Of a DNA stretch of 64,000 bases, positions 10,910 to 19,450 are shown one piece after another. The DNA is from Sinorhizobium meliloti 4H41 (GTDB lineage: Bacteria > Pseudomonadota > Alphaproteobacteria > Rhizobiales > Rhizobiaceae). The notes under the pieces were generated by a model, which made no database searches, had not been told where the DNA came from, and saw nothing but the letters and a program-made list of their open reading frames with translations. Each line of letters opens with the position of its first letter. Within the stretch, counting starts at the first letter, position 1. The stretch lies in NCBI RefSeq assembly GCF_000375585.1, contig NZ_AQWP01000016.1, forward strand, positions 42,207 through 106,206, read 5' to 3'. The position numbers and the translations under genes are program-made.

Positions 10910-13900
10910 TTATGGCCGAGCCACGTCATCTCTGACCATGTCCCTGAGTGACAGCTTGAAGGCGTTCGGCTCGCAACTGTTGAACGCATCCGTTTCCTGC
11001 TCATACGTTTCGTTGCATAGCCCGGTACGGCGTGCGAGCCGCTTCAGTGTCTCAAGCAGGTCATCGAAGTACGTGAAGATGATGGGGATAACGATAAGGC
11101 AAAGTAGCGTTGACGTTATCACGCCGCCGATCACCACAATGGCCATGGGCCGTCGGAAACCTGAATCGCCTCCCGTCAGGCTAAGAGCAACCGGAAGCAT
11201 GCCCGATGCCATGGCGATGGTCGTCATGACAATGGGACGCCCGCGCTTATGGCAGGCATCCACGAGAGCATCGAACCGCTCCATTCCCCGGCGGCGCGAC
11301 ACGATCGCGTATTCAACGAGGAGGATCGAGTTCTTAGTCACGACGCCCATGAGCATCAGCAGACCGATGACGACTGGCGCCGAGAAGCTGGTCGCGGTCG
11401 CCACCAGTGGCAGCAGAGCGCCTCCGAGCGATAGGGGTAAGGCCATCAGGATAGTGAACGGTTGCAGGAAGTCGTGAAAAAGCAAAACGAGCACGGCATA
11501 TATGCAGAGTACCCCGATTGCCATCGCAATAGCGAAGCTTTGGAACAGCTCCGAGCTGCGCTGAAGTTCGCCTTGCTTCACGAGCGTGACGCCCGCCGGC
11601 AGGTGCTCAAGAGCTGGCAGCGCCTTTGCCTCGCGATAGACATCGCCCAGAATGCGGCCGTTGAGCTCGACGGAAAGAGTCGTATTGCGCATCCGATCGA
11701 ACCGGTTGATCTCGGACGGACTTCCGCCAATACGGATGTCGGCGATTGATCCGAGATCGACACTGCCATGGGCTCCTGCCACCCTTATGTTGCGGATGTC
11801 GTCGAGATTTGTGCGTGCCTCCGGTTTGAACCGGACGACGATGAGAATTTGGCGCTGAGGCAGATCGAGCTTTGGCAGGGCGGAAGTGTAATCGCCATGT
11901 GTGGCAACCCGCACCGCTTCTGCGATGGCGCTCGAGGTTACGCCAAGTGCGGCTGCGCGTGAAAAGTCCGGCGTGATCTGAACCTCAGGCGCCTGCCTCG
12001 AGGCGGTCGAAGTCACCGCTCCAATACCGTTCAGCGTACGGAGTTGCTCCTCAAGCGCTTCGCTTGCCTTGTCAAGAACATCGGAGTCATCGCTGGCAAG
12101 GGTGAGGACGAGCTGCGTACCGTTGCCACCATTCCCGACCGCAACCCGCACTCCGGGGAGCACGGAGAGGGCCGAGCGGATATTGTTTTCGATCTCTGAC
12201 TGCCTACGGTCTCGCTCGTTCAGCGGCGTCAGCAGGACGTCAAGCGTAGCCGTCTCGATACTGGCCCCGGGGCTATCACCCGACGATGCCGAACCGACGG
12301 ACGAGAAGACATGCGTCACATCGCCAAGCTTGCTCACGATGTCTGCCGCCTTCTTGGTCGTGCTGTCCATTTGGTCGATGGTCGCGCCGGGCTGCTGGAC
12401 CAGCGTCACCTGGGTCCGCGCATCGTCGGCAGCCGGCAGAAAGCCCGCTTTCAGGAAGGGGATGGTGGAAAGCGAGAGCGCGACAAAGATTGCGGTCACG
12501 AAGAGCGTTTTGTTTCTGTGGTACAAGGACGTCTTCACAATCGCCATGTAGGCGCCCATGATTCGTCCATCCTTTACCTCGGTGGAATGCGGCTTCATGA
12601 AGTAGGCAGCCATCATAGGTGTCAGCAGGCGGGCAACGACCAGGGAGGCGAGTACGGCGACTGCGGCGGTGATGCCGAACTGGCGGAAGAGCAGCCCTGG
12701 TATGCCGCCCATGAATGCCGTCGGCAGAAAGACCGCTACGAGCGCGAGCGTAGTCGCAATAACTGCTAACCAGATCTCATTGGCCGCTTCGAGGGCGGCA
12801 TCAATCGGCCGTTTGCCCATCTGGAGATGGCGAGCGATGTTCTCGATCTCGACGATGGCATCGTCTACAAGAATGCCGACCACCAGCGACAGTGCAAGCA
12901 GAGTAATGATATTGAGACTGAAGTCGGCGAGGTACATGGCGAGGAAGGTCGGTATGACGGACAATGGCAGTGCCACGGCCGACAAGACAGTCGCGCGCCA
13001 GTCCCGGAGGAAGAACCAGACGACCACGACAGCCAGGATCCCCCCCTCAAACAACATGTGCATCGAACCCTGATAGCTCTCAAGGATCGCTACGTCTCTA
13101 CTGTAGATTTCATTGATCTGCACGCCGGGGTGTTCGGCGGCGAACTGTGCAACCGCCTTGTCCACGTCGGAGGCGACACCGGTGTCCGAGAACCCGTTTG
13201 AGCGCTTGACCGCGACAGCGATCACGGGCTGTCCGTCGAGATAGGCCAGCGAGGATCGGTCCGCGAAGCTGTCAGTGACGGATGCGACATCGTCGAGACG
13301 GACCTGTTGGCCGTTGGCTAGCGGAATTTGCAATCCCCTGAGGCTTTCGACGGACGCGACGGCGCCGAGCGTCCGCAAGGTCTGGCGTGTGCCGCCAATT
13401 TCGCCAACCCCACCCGACGTATCGGCCTGGACCGACTTCAACTGTTCTGAAACAGCCGCTGCTGTGACTCCAAGGGAGGCCATCGTTCCTGGATCGAGGT
13501 CGACATGAACCTCGCGATCGATCCCGCCGAATCGGCTCACCTGTCCCACCCCCGGTACCGACAGAAGTGCCTTCGTCATATTGTTGTCGACGAACCAGGA
13601 AAGCTCAGTTTCGTTAAGGCTAGACGAACGGACCGCGTAGGTGGCAAGCGCAGCGCTCTGCATGGTGATTTTGGTGACGCTCGGTGTCTGCATCTGCGCC
13701 GGCAGATCTGGCTTTACACTGTCGACGGCATTGCGGACTTCGTTCAAAACCTCGTCGCTGTTCCTCTCCAGCTCGAAAGTGACGTCGATGGATACGGTAC
13801 CGTCGGCGATCGTCGTTGCGATGTGGTCGAGATTGCTCAGCGACGCGAGCCGGTCCTCGATAACGCGGGCAACCTCCGTCTCGAGCTGCGTCGGCGCCGC

Positions 13901-14077
13901 GCCCTCGAGTGTTGCGCTGATGCTGATCCTTGGAAGGTCCATGTCAGGGAAGTATTGGACCGGCAACCGCTCGAAGGCTAACAGCCCACCGAGGGTGAGC
14001 ATTGCGAAGAGCAGTATCGCCGGTATCGGATTGAGAATCGACCAAGCAGAGAAATTCATTACCTTACTCGGCGACAT
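10910..14077 (-). CDS. nolG: RND family efflux permease, NolG-like
   Basis: The 1055-residue inner-membrane protein has the full RND architecture: an N-terminal membrane helix (PIPAILLFAMLTLGGLLAF), a porter domain, a central helix block with the proton-relay type segment VGILVDDAIVEIENI, a second porter domain, and a C-terminal helix block ending near residue 1020. It works as a proton antiporter together with the membrane-fusion protein encoded just upstream. The two genes overlap by 14 bases, so translation is probably coupled. The pair downstream of a nod box matches the NolF/NolG(HI) pair of Sinorhizobium, thought to export Nod signals or related compounds. A general multidrug role cannot be excluded; no outer-membrane partner gene is seen. 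Confidence 0.8.
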   Translation of the reverse strand: MSPSKVMNFSAWSILNPIPAILLFAMLTLGGLLAFERLPVQYFPDMDLPRISISATLEGAAPTQLETEVARVIEDRLASLSNLDHIATTIADGTVSIDVTFELERNSDEVLNEVRNAVDSVKPDLPAQMQTPSVTKITMQSAALATYAVRSSSLNETELSWFVDNNMTKALLSVPGVGQVSRFGGIDREVHVDLDPGTMASLGVTAAAVSEQLKSVQADTSGGVGEIGGTRQTLRTLGAVASVESLRGLQIPLANGQQVRLDDVASVTDSFADRSSLAYLDGQPVIAVAVKRSNGFSDTGVASDVDKAVAQFAAEHPGVQINEIYSRDVAILESYQGSMHMLFEGGILAVVVVWFFLRDWRATVLSAVALPLSVIPTFLAMYLADFSLNIITLLALSLVVGILVDDAIVEIENIARHLQMGKRPIDAALEAANEIWLAVIATTLALVAVFLPTAFMGGIPGLLFRQFGITAAVAVLASLVVARLLTPMMAAYFMKPHSTEVKDGRIMGAYMAIVKTSLYHRNKTLFVTAIFVALSLSTIPFLKAGFLPAADDARTQVTLVQQPGATIDQMDSTTKKAADIVSKLGDVTHVFSSVGSASSGDSPGASIETATLDVLLTPLNERDRRQSEIENNIRSALSVLPGVRVAVGNGGNGTQLVLTLASDDSDVLDKASEALEEQLRTLNGIGAVTSTASRQAPEVQITPDFSRAAALGVTSSAIAEAVRVATHGDYTSALPKLDLPQRQILIVVRFKPEARTNLDDIRNIRVAGAHGSVDLGSIADIRIGGSPSEINRFDRMRNTTLSVELNGRILGDVYREAKALPALEHLPAGVTLVKQGELQRSSELFQSFAIAMAIGVLCIYAVLVLLFHDFLQPFTILMALPLSLGGALLPLVATATSFSAPVVIGLLMLMGVVTKNSILLVEYAIVSRRRGMERFDALVDACHKRGRPIVMTTIAMASGMLPVALSLTGGDSGFRRPMAIVVIGGVITSTLLCLIVIPIIFTYFDDLLETLKRLARRTGLCNETYEQETDAFNSCEPNAFKLSLRDMVRDDVARP

Positions 14078-15128
14078 TCACGAGGTCGTTGTCCGACAGA
14101 AACGCGCCGCCCGATGCAACGATCCTCGAGGACTGATCTATGCCGGAGACAATCTCGACCTCGCCATCCTTGCGCCGGCCAGTTTCAGCCCGGACCCGTT
14201 GCACCCGTTGGTCGTCGCCGACCGTGAAGACGTAGCTTATCCCGTCGCGGAATACGATCGCCGTCTCCGGAACCGTAAGCGCCGAAGTCGTCTTCAGTTC
14301 AATGCTGCCGGTGACATAAAGGCCGACACGCGGATGAACGTCGGTAGGGAGCGTGACATAGACTATCGCTCGGCCGGTGTCGGTGCTGACAGACGGTCCG
14401 ACAAGCCTAACCTTGCCCTGGATGGGGCGCTCATCCGGGTCGTTGACCTCAACGCTCAGTCCCTCCGAAATGCGCGCGAGGTAGCGCGTCGAAACTTCTG
14501 CCTGCCACTCGACGCGCTGCTGACGGATCAGGCGGAATAGCTCGGTGCCAGTCGAAACGACTGCACCAAGATCGGCCGTGCGTGACGTTATCAGCCCGTC
14601 GTCAACGGCGGTGACGGTCGTCTGAGCGAGCTTGATCTTTTGGCTGTCGAGCGCGGCCTTTTGCGATTCAAGGCTTGCTACAGCCATCTGCTCGTCGGTT
14701 AAGCGCTCGGCGATCTTCTCGTCTGAAATTGCTCCCGAGGGGCGAAGCTGCCGGGCTCGGTCCGCGTTCGCTTTGGCCTTTGTTAAATTTGCCTTGGCAG
14801 TCTCGACCGCCGAGGCTTGCTTTCGGAGGTCGGCCAGCACGCTCTCCTGGGAAAGCCGTACCAGTGTCTGCCCCTTGGTAACAACCGATCCGACATCGAC
14901 CAGAACGTCGGTTACGCGCAGGCCGCTCGTCTCGGAGGCGATAACAGCTTCCTGCCAAGGTTTGAGCCATCCGCTTGCAGGAACTGTTTCCGGCCAGTCC
15001 CGTTGCGCCGGCGCGACCACTGAAACCGTGAGGGCGGGTACTGAGGGCTGATCCGCCATGGAACTCCCGGAGGGAAGGAGTGCTGTGCAAAAGACGATGA
15101 TGGCGAGTGGGATAGACGGCTTTCTCAA
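14064..15128 (-). CDS. nolF: Membrane-fusion protein of RND exporter, NolF-like
   Basis: The product of 354 residues starts with a signal peptide (IPLAIIVFCTALLPSGSSMA). It has a lipoyl/hairpin region with a coiled coil (about residues 95-175, rich in Ala, Lys and Gln) and a beta-barrel part after residue 200, the periplasmic adaptor layout. The start is a TTG directly after the stop of the upstream ORF, with GAGG eight bases before it, so it seems translationally coupled. It forms the adaptor for the RND pump encoded next. In Sinorhizobium, nolF follows nodM behind a nod box; here an unknown ORF occupies the nodM place and nodM is found 31 kb away. Confidence 0.8.
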   Translation of the reverse strand: MRKPSIPLAIIVFCTALLPSGSSMADQPSVPALTVSVVAPAQRDWPETVPASGWLKPWQEAVIASETSGLRVTDVLVDVGSVVTKGQTLVRLSQESVLADLRKQASAVETAKANLTKAKANADRARQLRPSGAISDEKIAERLTDEQMAVASLESQKAALDSQKIKLAQTTVTAVDDGLITSRTADLGAVVSTGTELFRLIRQQRVEWQAEVSTRYLARISEGLSVEVNDPDERPIQGKVRLVGPSVSTDTGRAIVYVTLPTDVHPRVGLYVTGSIELKTTSALTVPETAIVFRDGISYVFTVGDDQRVQRVRAETGRRKDGEVEIVSGIDQSSRIVASGGAFLSDNDLVNVAE

Positions 15129-15641
15129 CTACAAATCCTCGTAGGTCACGGCATCAGCACATTCCCAAATCCGCCTCAGCGCCATGGAGTTGTTCTTTCG
15201 CTCGGTCGCGGTCACGTGTCGGCAGGGCCTCCAGGCGATGACCCATGTCGCCGTGCTCAGGAGCTGTCGGCCAAACACATCAAAGCGCTGCAGGGCGTTC
15301 CCGGGCGGGCTGGTCAGCTGGATGTATCTGACCTCCACGGAAGAGCGGGCGTCGGGCAGTCCGGACTGGCGGCGGGATCTGCGGTAGAGCGTCCGCAGCT
15401 CAACCGGGAGACCGCCTGGCAGGATAGATAACGAGTCGTTCGCAGCGTCGTCGTGCCACTGAAGCCTGGCCGGGTCAGTCTCGGGCAGGTGCGTCTGTGG
15501 GGCCAGGGCGGCATCGAGCCACCGAAGCGAAATGTTACCTTCACCCGACCGGGCCTGACCTGTATTCACTGTTGCCGTCTCTTCGGTAGCGAAATCAAGA
15601 GAGTGCATGCTAGTGCCCGTTTGCCCGCTCCCCCCATGCAT
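15129..15641 (-). CDS. Unknown protein encoded between nod box and nolF
   Basis: An uninterrupted frame of about 170 codons (start uncertain; 15641 is chosen because a GGAG lies a few bases upstream, and the frame stays open further into the nod box). Its stop touches the start codon of nolF. I do not recognise the family: no signal peptide or membrane helix is evident, the protein is Arg-rich, and the central part (RLQWHDDAANDSL, SSVEVRYIQLTSPPG) looks like a soluble domain. Its position as first gene after a nod box argues that it is transcribed with nolFG on flavonoid induction. It could instead be a degraded remnant that stayed open by chance. Confidence 0.45.
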   Translation of the reverse strand: MHGGSGQTGTSMHSLDFATEETATVNTGQARSGEGNISLRWLDAALAPQTHLPETDPARLQWHDDAANDSLSILPGGLPVELRTLYRRSRRQSGLPDARSSVEVRYIQLTSPPGNALQRFDVFGRQLLSTATWVIAWRPCRHVTATERKNNSMALRRIWECADAVTYEDL

Positions 15642-15688
15642 GCCGCTCCGCCTGCGGATCACATCAATCTTCATGCAAGACGCCGCAG

Positions 15689-15735
15689 CATAATTACAAT
15701 CGATTGTTTGGATGGCAGGCATCGATGGCATGGAT
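15689..15735 (-). promoter_or_regulatory. nod box upstream of the nolFG operon
   Basis: Read on the minus strand, the 47 bases begin with ATCCATG and contain ATGCCTG and ATCCAAACAATCGATT in exactly the same register as the nod box at 46790-46836 before nodM. NodD-type LysR proteins bind such boxes and activate with flavonoids. The box ends about 50 bases before the chosen start of the first ORF. Confidence 0.8.
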
Positions 15736-15975
15736 AGAAGGGTTGTACTTCGCGTGTCAGGGACTCCTAAAGTCGCGTTAGCCTGCCAAGGAGGAGGCAG
15801 CCATGCTGCGTTCGCGGCTCGCGGCGCCTATGTCGAACCGTTGCCACTCCGCACCACCCGTCCCTGGTGGAACGAGTACATACCGAATATTCAGCTACTG
15901 CTCTATCGTCTTGGGGATACTGAAAATGCAGATCGATCCACCCTCTTCCTAGTGTCAGATGGCTTCTCCCCGTAA
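15712..15975 (+). pseudogene. Patatin-like phospholipase, N-terminal remnant
   Basis: The frame gives VALACQGGGSHAAFAA, the oxyanion-loop start of bacterial patatin-like proteins. The similarity stops after about 38 residues; the rest of the frame is unrelated, and the GXSXG nucleophile motif is absent. The remnant overlaps the nod box, so it is a leftover of a rearrangement at this boundary. Confidence 0.55.
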
Positions 15976-16919
15976 GTCGCTTTGTACGATGCTGAGAACC
16001 TTCCAAAATGAAAGAAACCCCATTTCAGGCAAATTTCCCTCACAGCCTGATTATTGGCGGGATTGAGCAGGTCCTGCCGCGCTGCCCGCATACGAAGCAT
16101 CATCAGGTAAGCAGCAGGTGTTGTTTCCCTGAAGGCGCGAAAGCCCAGTTGTAGCGCTCGACTGGTCACACCAGCTGCTTCTGCTACCATCGGCATTGTG
16201 ATCGGCTGATTGATATTGGCCTGCATGTATTCGATCGCGCGACGGACATGCCGAGGGGCGATCAAGCAGGGCTTCTTGTCGAGCAAGTGCGATAATCTGT
16301 GAGGAATTTGGCGCACCACCAGATCGGCCAGTGCCTGCGTCAGATGTGTCATTGCTATCGGAGAACGCAGCAGTGCGCCGTTGTCCCGTAGGCCGTTAAT
16401 CATCGTTGATGCGAGATTGCCGATCGTCTGGCCAGTCGGTGTGGCCAACTCCAACTCCGGTAATAGATCCAGAGGGTCGTTGATCGGCACCTCAAATGTT
16501 TGGCCGACAGCGTGCAGAATAACGGACCAATCCAGCAACAGCTCGTCTATTATATTTGATTGGCCATGCATAATAACTCCGTCTGGTTCAAAATTATTAT
16601 AGAGCAGCAGCTTCCCCCTTCCGGCCCCGGCCGTGCGGCCCCCATATGTCACCTCCATGCCGCCACTTCGTGGAATGACAATCGACAAATACTCTGCTGT
16701 TTCGGAGGTCGGCGCGATACTGAACTGGAACTCGTTCTGGTGATAACCGCTGATCAAAACTGCATTGTCGCACGCAACAAGATTTATTCCCCAACGAAAG
16801 TCGCCAATTTTCCCAATAGGCTCGGCGTTAAATGTACCGAAAGCCCCACCGAGAGCTTCGATCATGCCGTCGAAGGAGGAACCACGAAATGAAAACTGTG
16901 GAGGGCCATTTTCTGGCAT
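15903..16919 (-). CDS. AraC family transcriptional regulator
   Basis: The 338-residue protein (start MPENGPP at 16919) ends with a double helix-turn-helix AraC domain: VRRAIEYMQANINQPITMPM, then AGVTSRALQLGFRAF, and a second helix pair leading to TYGEKPSDTRKR. The first 210 residues form a cupin-like sensor part of the type found in AraC-binding regulators. It is the last gene, in the same orientation, after the sugar-modifying operon 17266-25039, separated by about 345 bases, so it could control that operon in response to a sugar-like ligand. This link is inferred from position only. Confidence 0.8.
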   Translation of the reverse strand: MPENGPPQFSFRGSSFDGMIEALGGAFGTFNAEPIGKIGDFRWGINLVACDNAVLISGYHQNEFQFSIAPTSETAEYLSIVIPRSGGMEVTYGGRTAGAGRGKLLLYNNFEPDGVIMHGQSNIIDELLLDWSVILHAVGQTFEVPINDPLDLLPELELATPTGQTIGNLASTMINGLRDNGALLRSPIAMTHLTQALADLVVRQIPHRLSHLLDKKPCLIAPRHVRRAIEYMQANINQPITMPMVAEAAGVTSRALQLGFRAFRETTPAAYLMMLRMRAARQDLLNPANNQAVREICLKWGFFHFGRFSASYKATYGEKPSDTRKRVDRSAFSVSPRR

Positions 16920-17265
16920 TGTCGATTCCCCAATTCTGAAGTGCTTTTTGCGTTCACCTGGACCAGGAGGCCGTGTTGCCGACGTCATTTTTTTCTGTGG
17001 TTTGCGTACGTTCCGATGAACCATCGAATGGCCACTCCACTCGAGTCGGATCCAGTGCAGGGGGCTAAGGCTGCCTCCGTTTCGCCCCGTAGTTTGTGCG
17101 CCGATGACCAGCAGTTTCTTGATCGGCGGTACGCCGTGCCTGACGTGTGCCGAGCCCTCGACGAGCAGCGGATCTTCACCACCACCCGTCGCAAACGGCA
17201 CGCTGGCCCGCGGGGGAGCTGGAAGCATACCTCGCTGAGTGGTGGGCAGACCTCCGCCGCCTGGC
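16920..17265. other. Spacer between araC-like gene and operon
   Basis: Nothing supported. Frames are open on both strands over parts of it but match no family that I recognise. It should hold the promoter of the AraC gene. Confidence 0.4.
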
Positions 17266-18708
17266 TCAGCTAACGGTTGGCTTAAACGGTTCCCGGCCTT
17301 GAGTCTGGTCGAAGCTGGATAGAGCCGATTGAATGGAGCCATACCATTTTGGTATTTGCGAAATTTGCGTACTGGAGCGCTGGGAGTTTTCCCGCGCGGT
17401 TCTCGCCAAATCCCTGAAATTATCGTAATCGGCCACAAGGCGATGCATCATTTCTGCAGCTTTGATCTCGATGTCCGGGGTGTCGAGGACAACTCCATTC
17501 GCCCCATTTATGACCTGCCTTTTCAGGCCAAAGGCGGAAGACACTATGACGGGCTTGCCACGGAATAGAGCCTCAGTTACTGTCAGGCCGAAGCCCTCTT
17601 CGCGAGACAGCTGAAATATCGCATGTGCGTTCTGTTGTAGGCGTCCGACAATTTCGGCATTTGCGTCACTGTCCTTCATCGAGATACAGGTGAGATATAC
17701 GCGCCGCCGCACTTCCTTGGGCAATTGAGAGCATAGTACTACGCATCTGTCGAAATACTCGCGTCCTTCAGGGTCGTCTGCCACACCCAAAGGATCCGGT
17801 CCCGCGATCACCAGGCGTGTTTCGGAAATCTCGTCGCGGGCCGTTCCTACAAAGCGATCGAACGCAGCGATGATGCGGTCAATGCCCTTCAGTCCATCCC
17901 ACCTGGATACATGCAGGAAATACTGGGAGCCGAGAATGTCCTGAAGGGTCGCTTTGGGCTCTAATTCATGACCGTTGAACGAAACCAAGTTCTCCAGTGC
18001 CTGGCTCGGCGGCCCTTCATGGTTGCGGTTCTTGGTCGAGAAGGGGCTGATCGATGGCTGGATGAAATCGATGGGGTGACCGGCATCAAAGGCATATGCC
18101 TCGTCACTCAGAACAACGCGCTGGAAGGGACGGAGGTATTCCTTCAGGAGACCCCAGGTTTTCTCGACTGTCGGAGTGCGCTTCGGATAGCCGATATGGC
18201 ATCGCCAGATAGCCGGGTGTGGGTGAGAATCCAGGAACTGTGCGGCTGCACAGAGTGGCTGCGGATCATGAATAACAAGGAAGTCATCCAGTCCGATAAT
18301 CCTTTCCAGCTCCGAGGCGCCCTGCTGCGATGTCTGAAGATAATACGGCAGCAGCTCATTCACACCTGCTGCGATGGTGTCGTGAAGAGAATTGTGGAGC
18401 CCTTTGGTGAACCGGAAAAAATGCTCGTCCTTCGGCTTGAAGATAAGCCAGCGAACATCAAAACCAAGTTCCCGAAGGAGGCAAATGTGGTGGGGAAGCA
18501 TTTCAGCCACCCCACCGCCGAACGCGGTGGAATTTATATGCCAAATACAACGGGCGCCAATCTTGTCACGAGTTGTGTTGGACGAACGAAAGAGTTCATC
18601 GAGAAGTTCCCCATAGTCCGCCCGCTCCTCAGCGTAGCGCTCAAGTACCGACCCTTCTACCTGCACCTCGTCAAATAGAGATGTGCACTGTTTCGTTGTT
18701 ACCTTCAA
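17266..18708 (-). CDS. Glycosyltransferase family 4, trehalose synthase (TreT)/trehalose phosphorylase-like
   Basis: The 480-residue GT-B enzyme has WHINSTAFGGGVAEML near residue 57, the signature loop of TreT and fungal-type trehalose phosphorylases, and HVSRWDGLKG in the second domain. The GT4 EX7E motif is present in EEGFGLTVTE (the two Glu bind the nucleotide sugar). Established members join glucose from NDP-glucose to glucose, or run the reverse reaction, giving alpha,alpha-trehalose with retention. The protein probably makes trehalose or a trehalose-like non-reducing disaccharide as the scaffold of the cluster product. It is the last gene of a minus-strand operon, 33 bases after the HAD gene. 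Acceptor and donor cannot be told from the sequence. Confidence 0.82.
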   Translation of the reverse strand: MKVTTKQCTSLFDEVQVEGSVLERYAEERADYGELLDELFRSSNTTRDKIGARCIWHINSTAFGGGVAEMLPHHICLLRELGFDVRWLIFKPKDEHFFRFTKGLHNSLHDTIAAGVNELLPYYLQTSQQGASELERIIGLDDFLVIHDPQPLCAAAQFLDSHPHPAIWRCHIGYPKRTPTVEKTWGLLKEYLRPFQRVVLSDEAYAFDAGHPIDFIQPSISPFSTKNRNHEGPPSQALENLVSFNGHELEPKATLQDILGSQYFLHVSRWDGLKGIDRIIAAFDRFVGTARDEISETRLVIAGPDPLGVADDPEGREYFDRCVVLCSQLPKEVRRRVYLTCISMKDSDANAEIVGRLQQNAHAIFQLSREEGFGLTVTEALFRGKPVIVSSAFGLKRQVINGANGVVLDTPDIEIKAAEMMHRLVADYDNFRDLARTARENSQRSSTQISQIPKWYGSIQSALSSFDQTQGREPFKPTVS

Positions 18709-18741
18709 ATTCTAGCCCTCCTTTTGGTCTGGGGAGCAGGT

Positions 18742-19434
18742 TCAGCGCGCCCGGTGAGCAAGGAGCTCGAGAAAATTCTCGATCCAGCCCTTGGTATCAG
18801 CGTGACCTTTGGCATCAGCGCCGACACCCACGCAGTCGCAGCCTGCAGCGGTTGCTGCTTCAATTCCGGTTTGGGTGTCTTCAAACACCAAGCATCTTTC
18901 GGGGGCCATGCGCAGCATCCGCAATAGTTTTTGATAGGGTTGCGGGTGCGGTTTTCCCTGACTGACGTCCTCAGCTGCAATCATGATCTTAGGGCAGGAG
19001 ATTCCGGCCGCCTTAAGTCTCGCTAGGGCGGAAGCCCTTGTCGAAGAGGTGACGATGGATCTCCTTTCGTCAGGGATCGAGCTATAGAACTCCGCAGCCC
19101 CCTGGATTGGCCGCAACAGGCTCATTGCTTGGATCTCGTAATCCGCGATGCGAGCTGCTTCGTGTTCCGGCGAGAGGCCGGGCGCAATCGCCTTCACCAA
19201 CTCGATATCCCTGCGAGCGGCCGACATCCGCATTGCGTGATCCGGACAAATCCCTTCCTCCCGAGCCCACCGGCGGAGTGCGCTTTCGATTACAGCATGG
19301 GAATCTACAAGGGTTCCGTCCAGATCGAAGGCTACGTGATCATAATCTGCAAGCTGAACTTCGATCGTGACTCGGTCTAGAGGATTCGAGCCATTGTGCG
19401 AATGGATTGTTGTAGCGTTCGTTTGATCGCTCAC
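18742..19434 (-). CDS. HAD-superfamily phosphatase (beta-phosphoglucomutase/phosphatase type)
   Basis: A GTG start at 19434 with GGAGG seven bases before it gives 230 residues. All four HAD motifs are visible: FDLDGTLVDS (nucleophile Asp and acid/base Asp), a motif II Thr/Ser in IVTSSTR, Lys in GKPHPQPY, and the acidic motif VFEDTQTGIEAA. The helical cap after motif I places it in subfamily IA with sugar-phosphate phosphatases and phosphoglucomutases. In this operon it could remove a phosphate from a sugar intermediate (for example from a 6-phosphate before oxidation) or supply hexose phosphate isomers. Spacing to the aminotransferase gene is 16 bases. Confidence 0.85.
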   Translation of the reverse strand: MSDQTNATTIHSHNGSNPLDRVTIEVQLADYDHVAFDLDGTLVDSHAVIESALRRWAREEGICPDHAMRMSAARRDIELVKAIAPGLSPEHEAARIADYEIQAMSLLRPIQGAAEFYSSIPDERRSIVTSSTRASALARLKAAGISCPKIMIAAEDVSQGKPHPQPYQKLLRMLRMAPERCLVFEDTQTGIEAATAAGCDCVGVGADAKGHADTKGWIENFLELLAHRAR

Positions 19435-19450
19435 GGTTTGCCTCCGTGTA

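Noticed and set aside
16960-17438. N-terminal extension of the AraC protein up to 17438
   Set aside because: The extra 173 residues are low-complexity and overlap the glycosyltransferase gene; the start at 16919 gives the normal family length.
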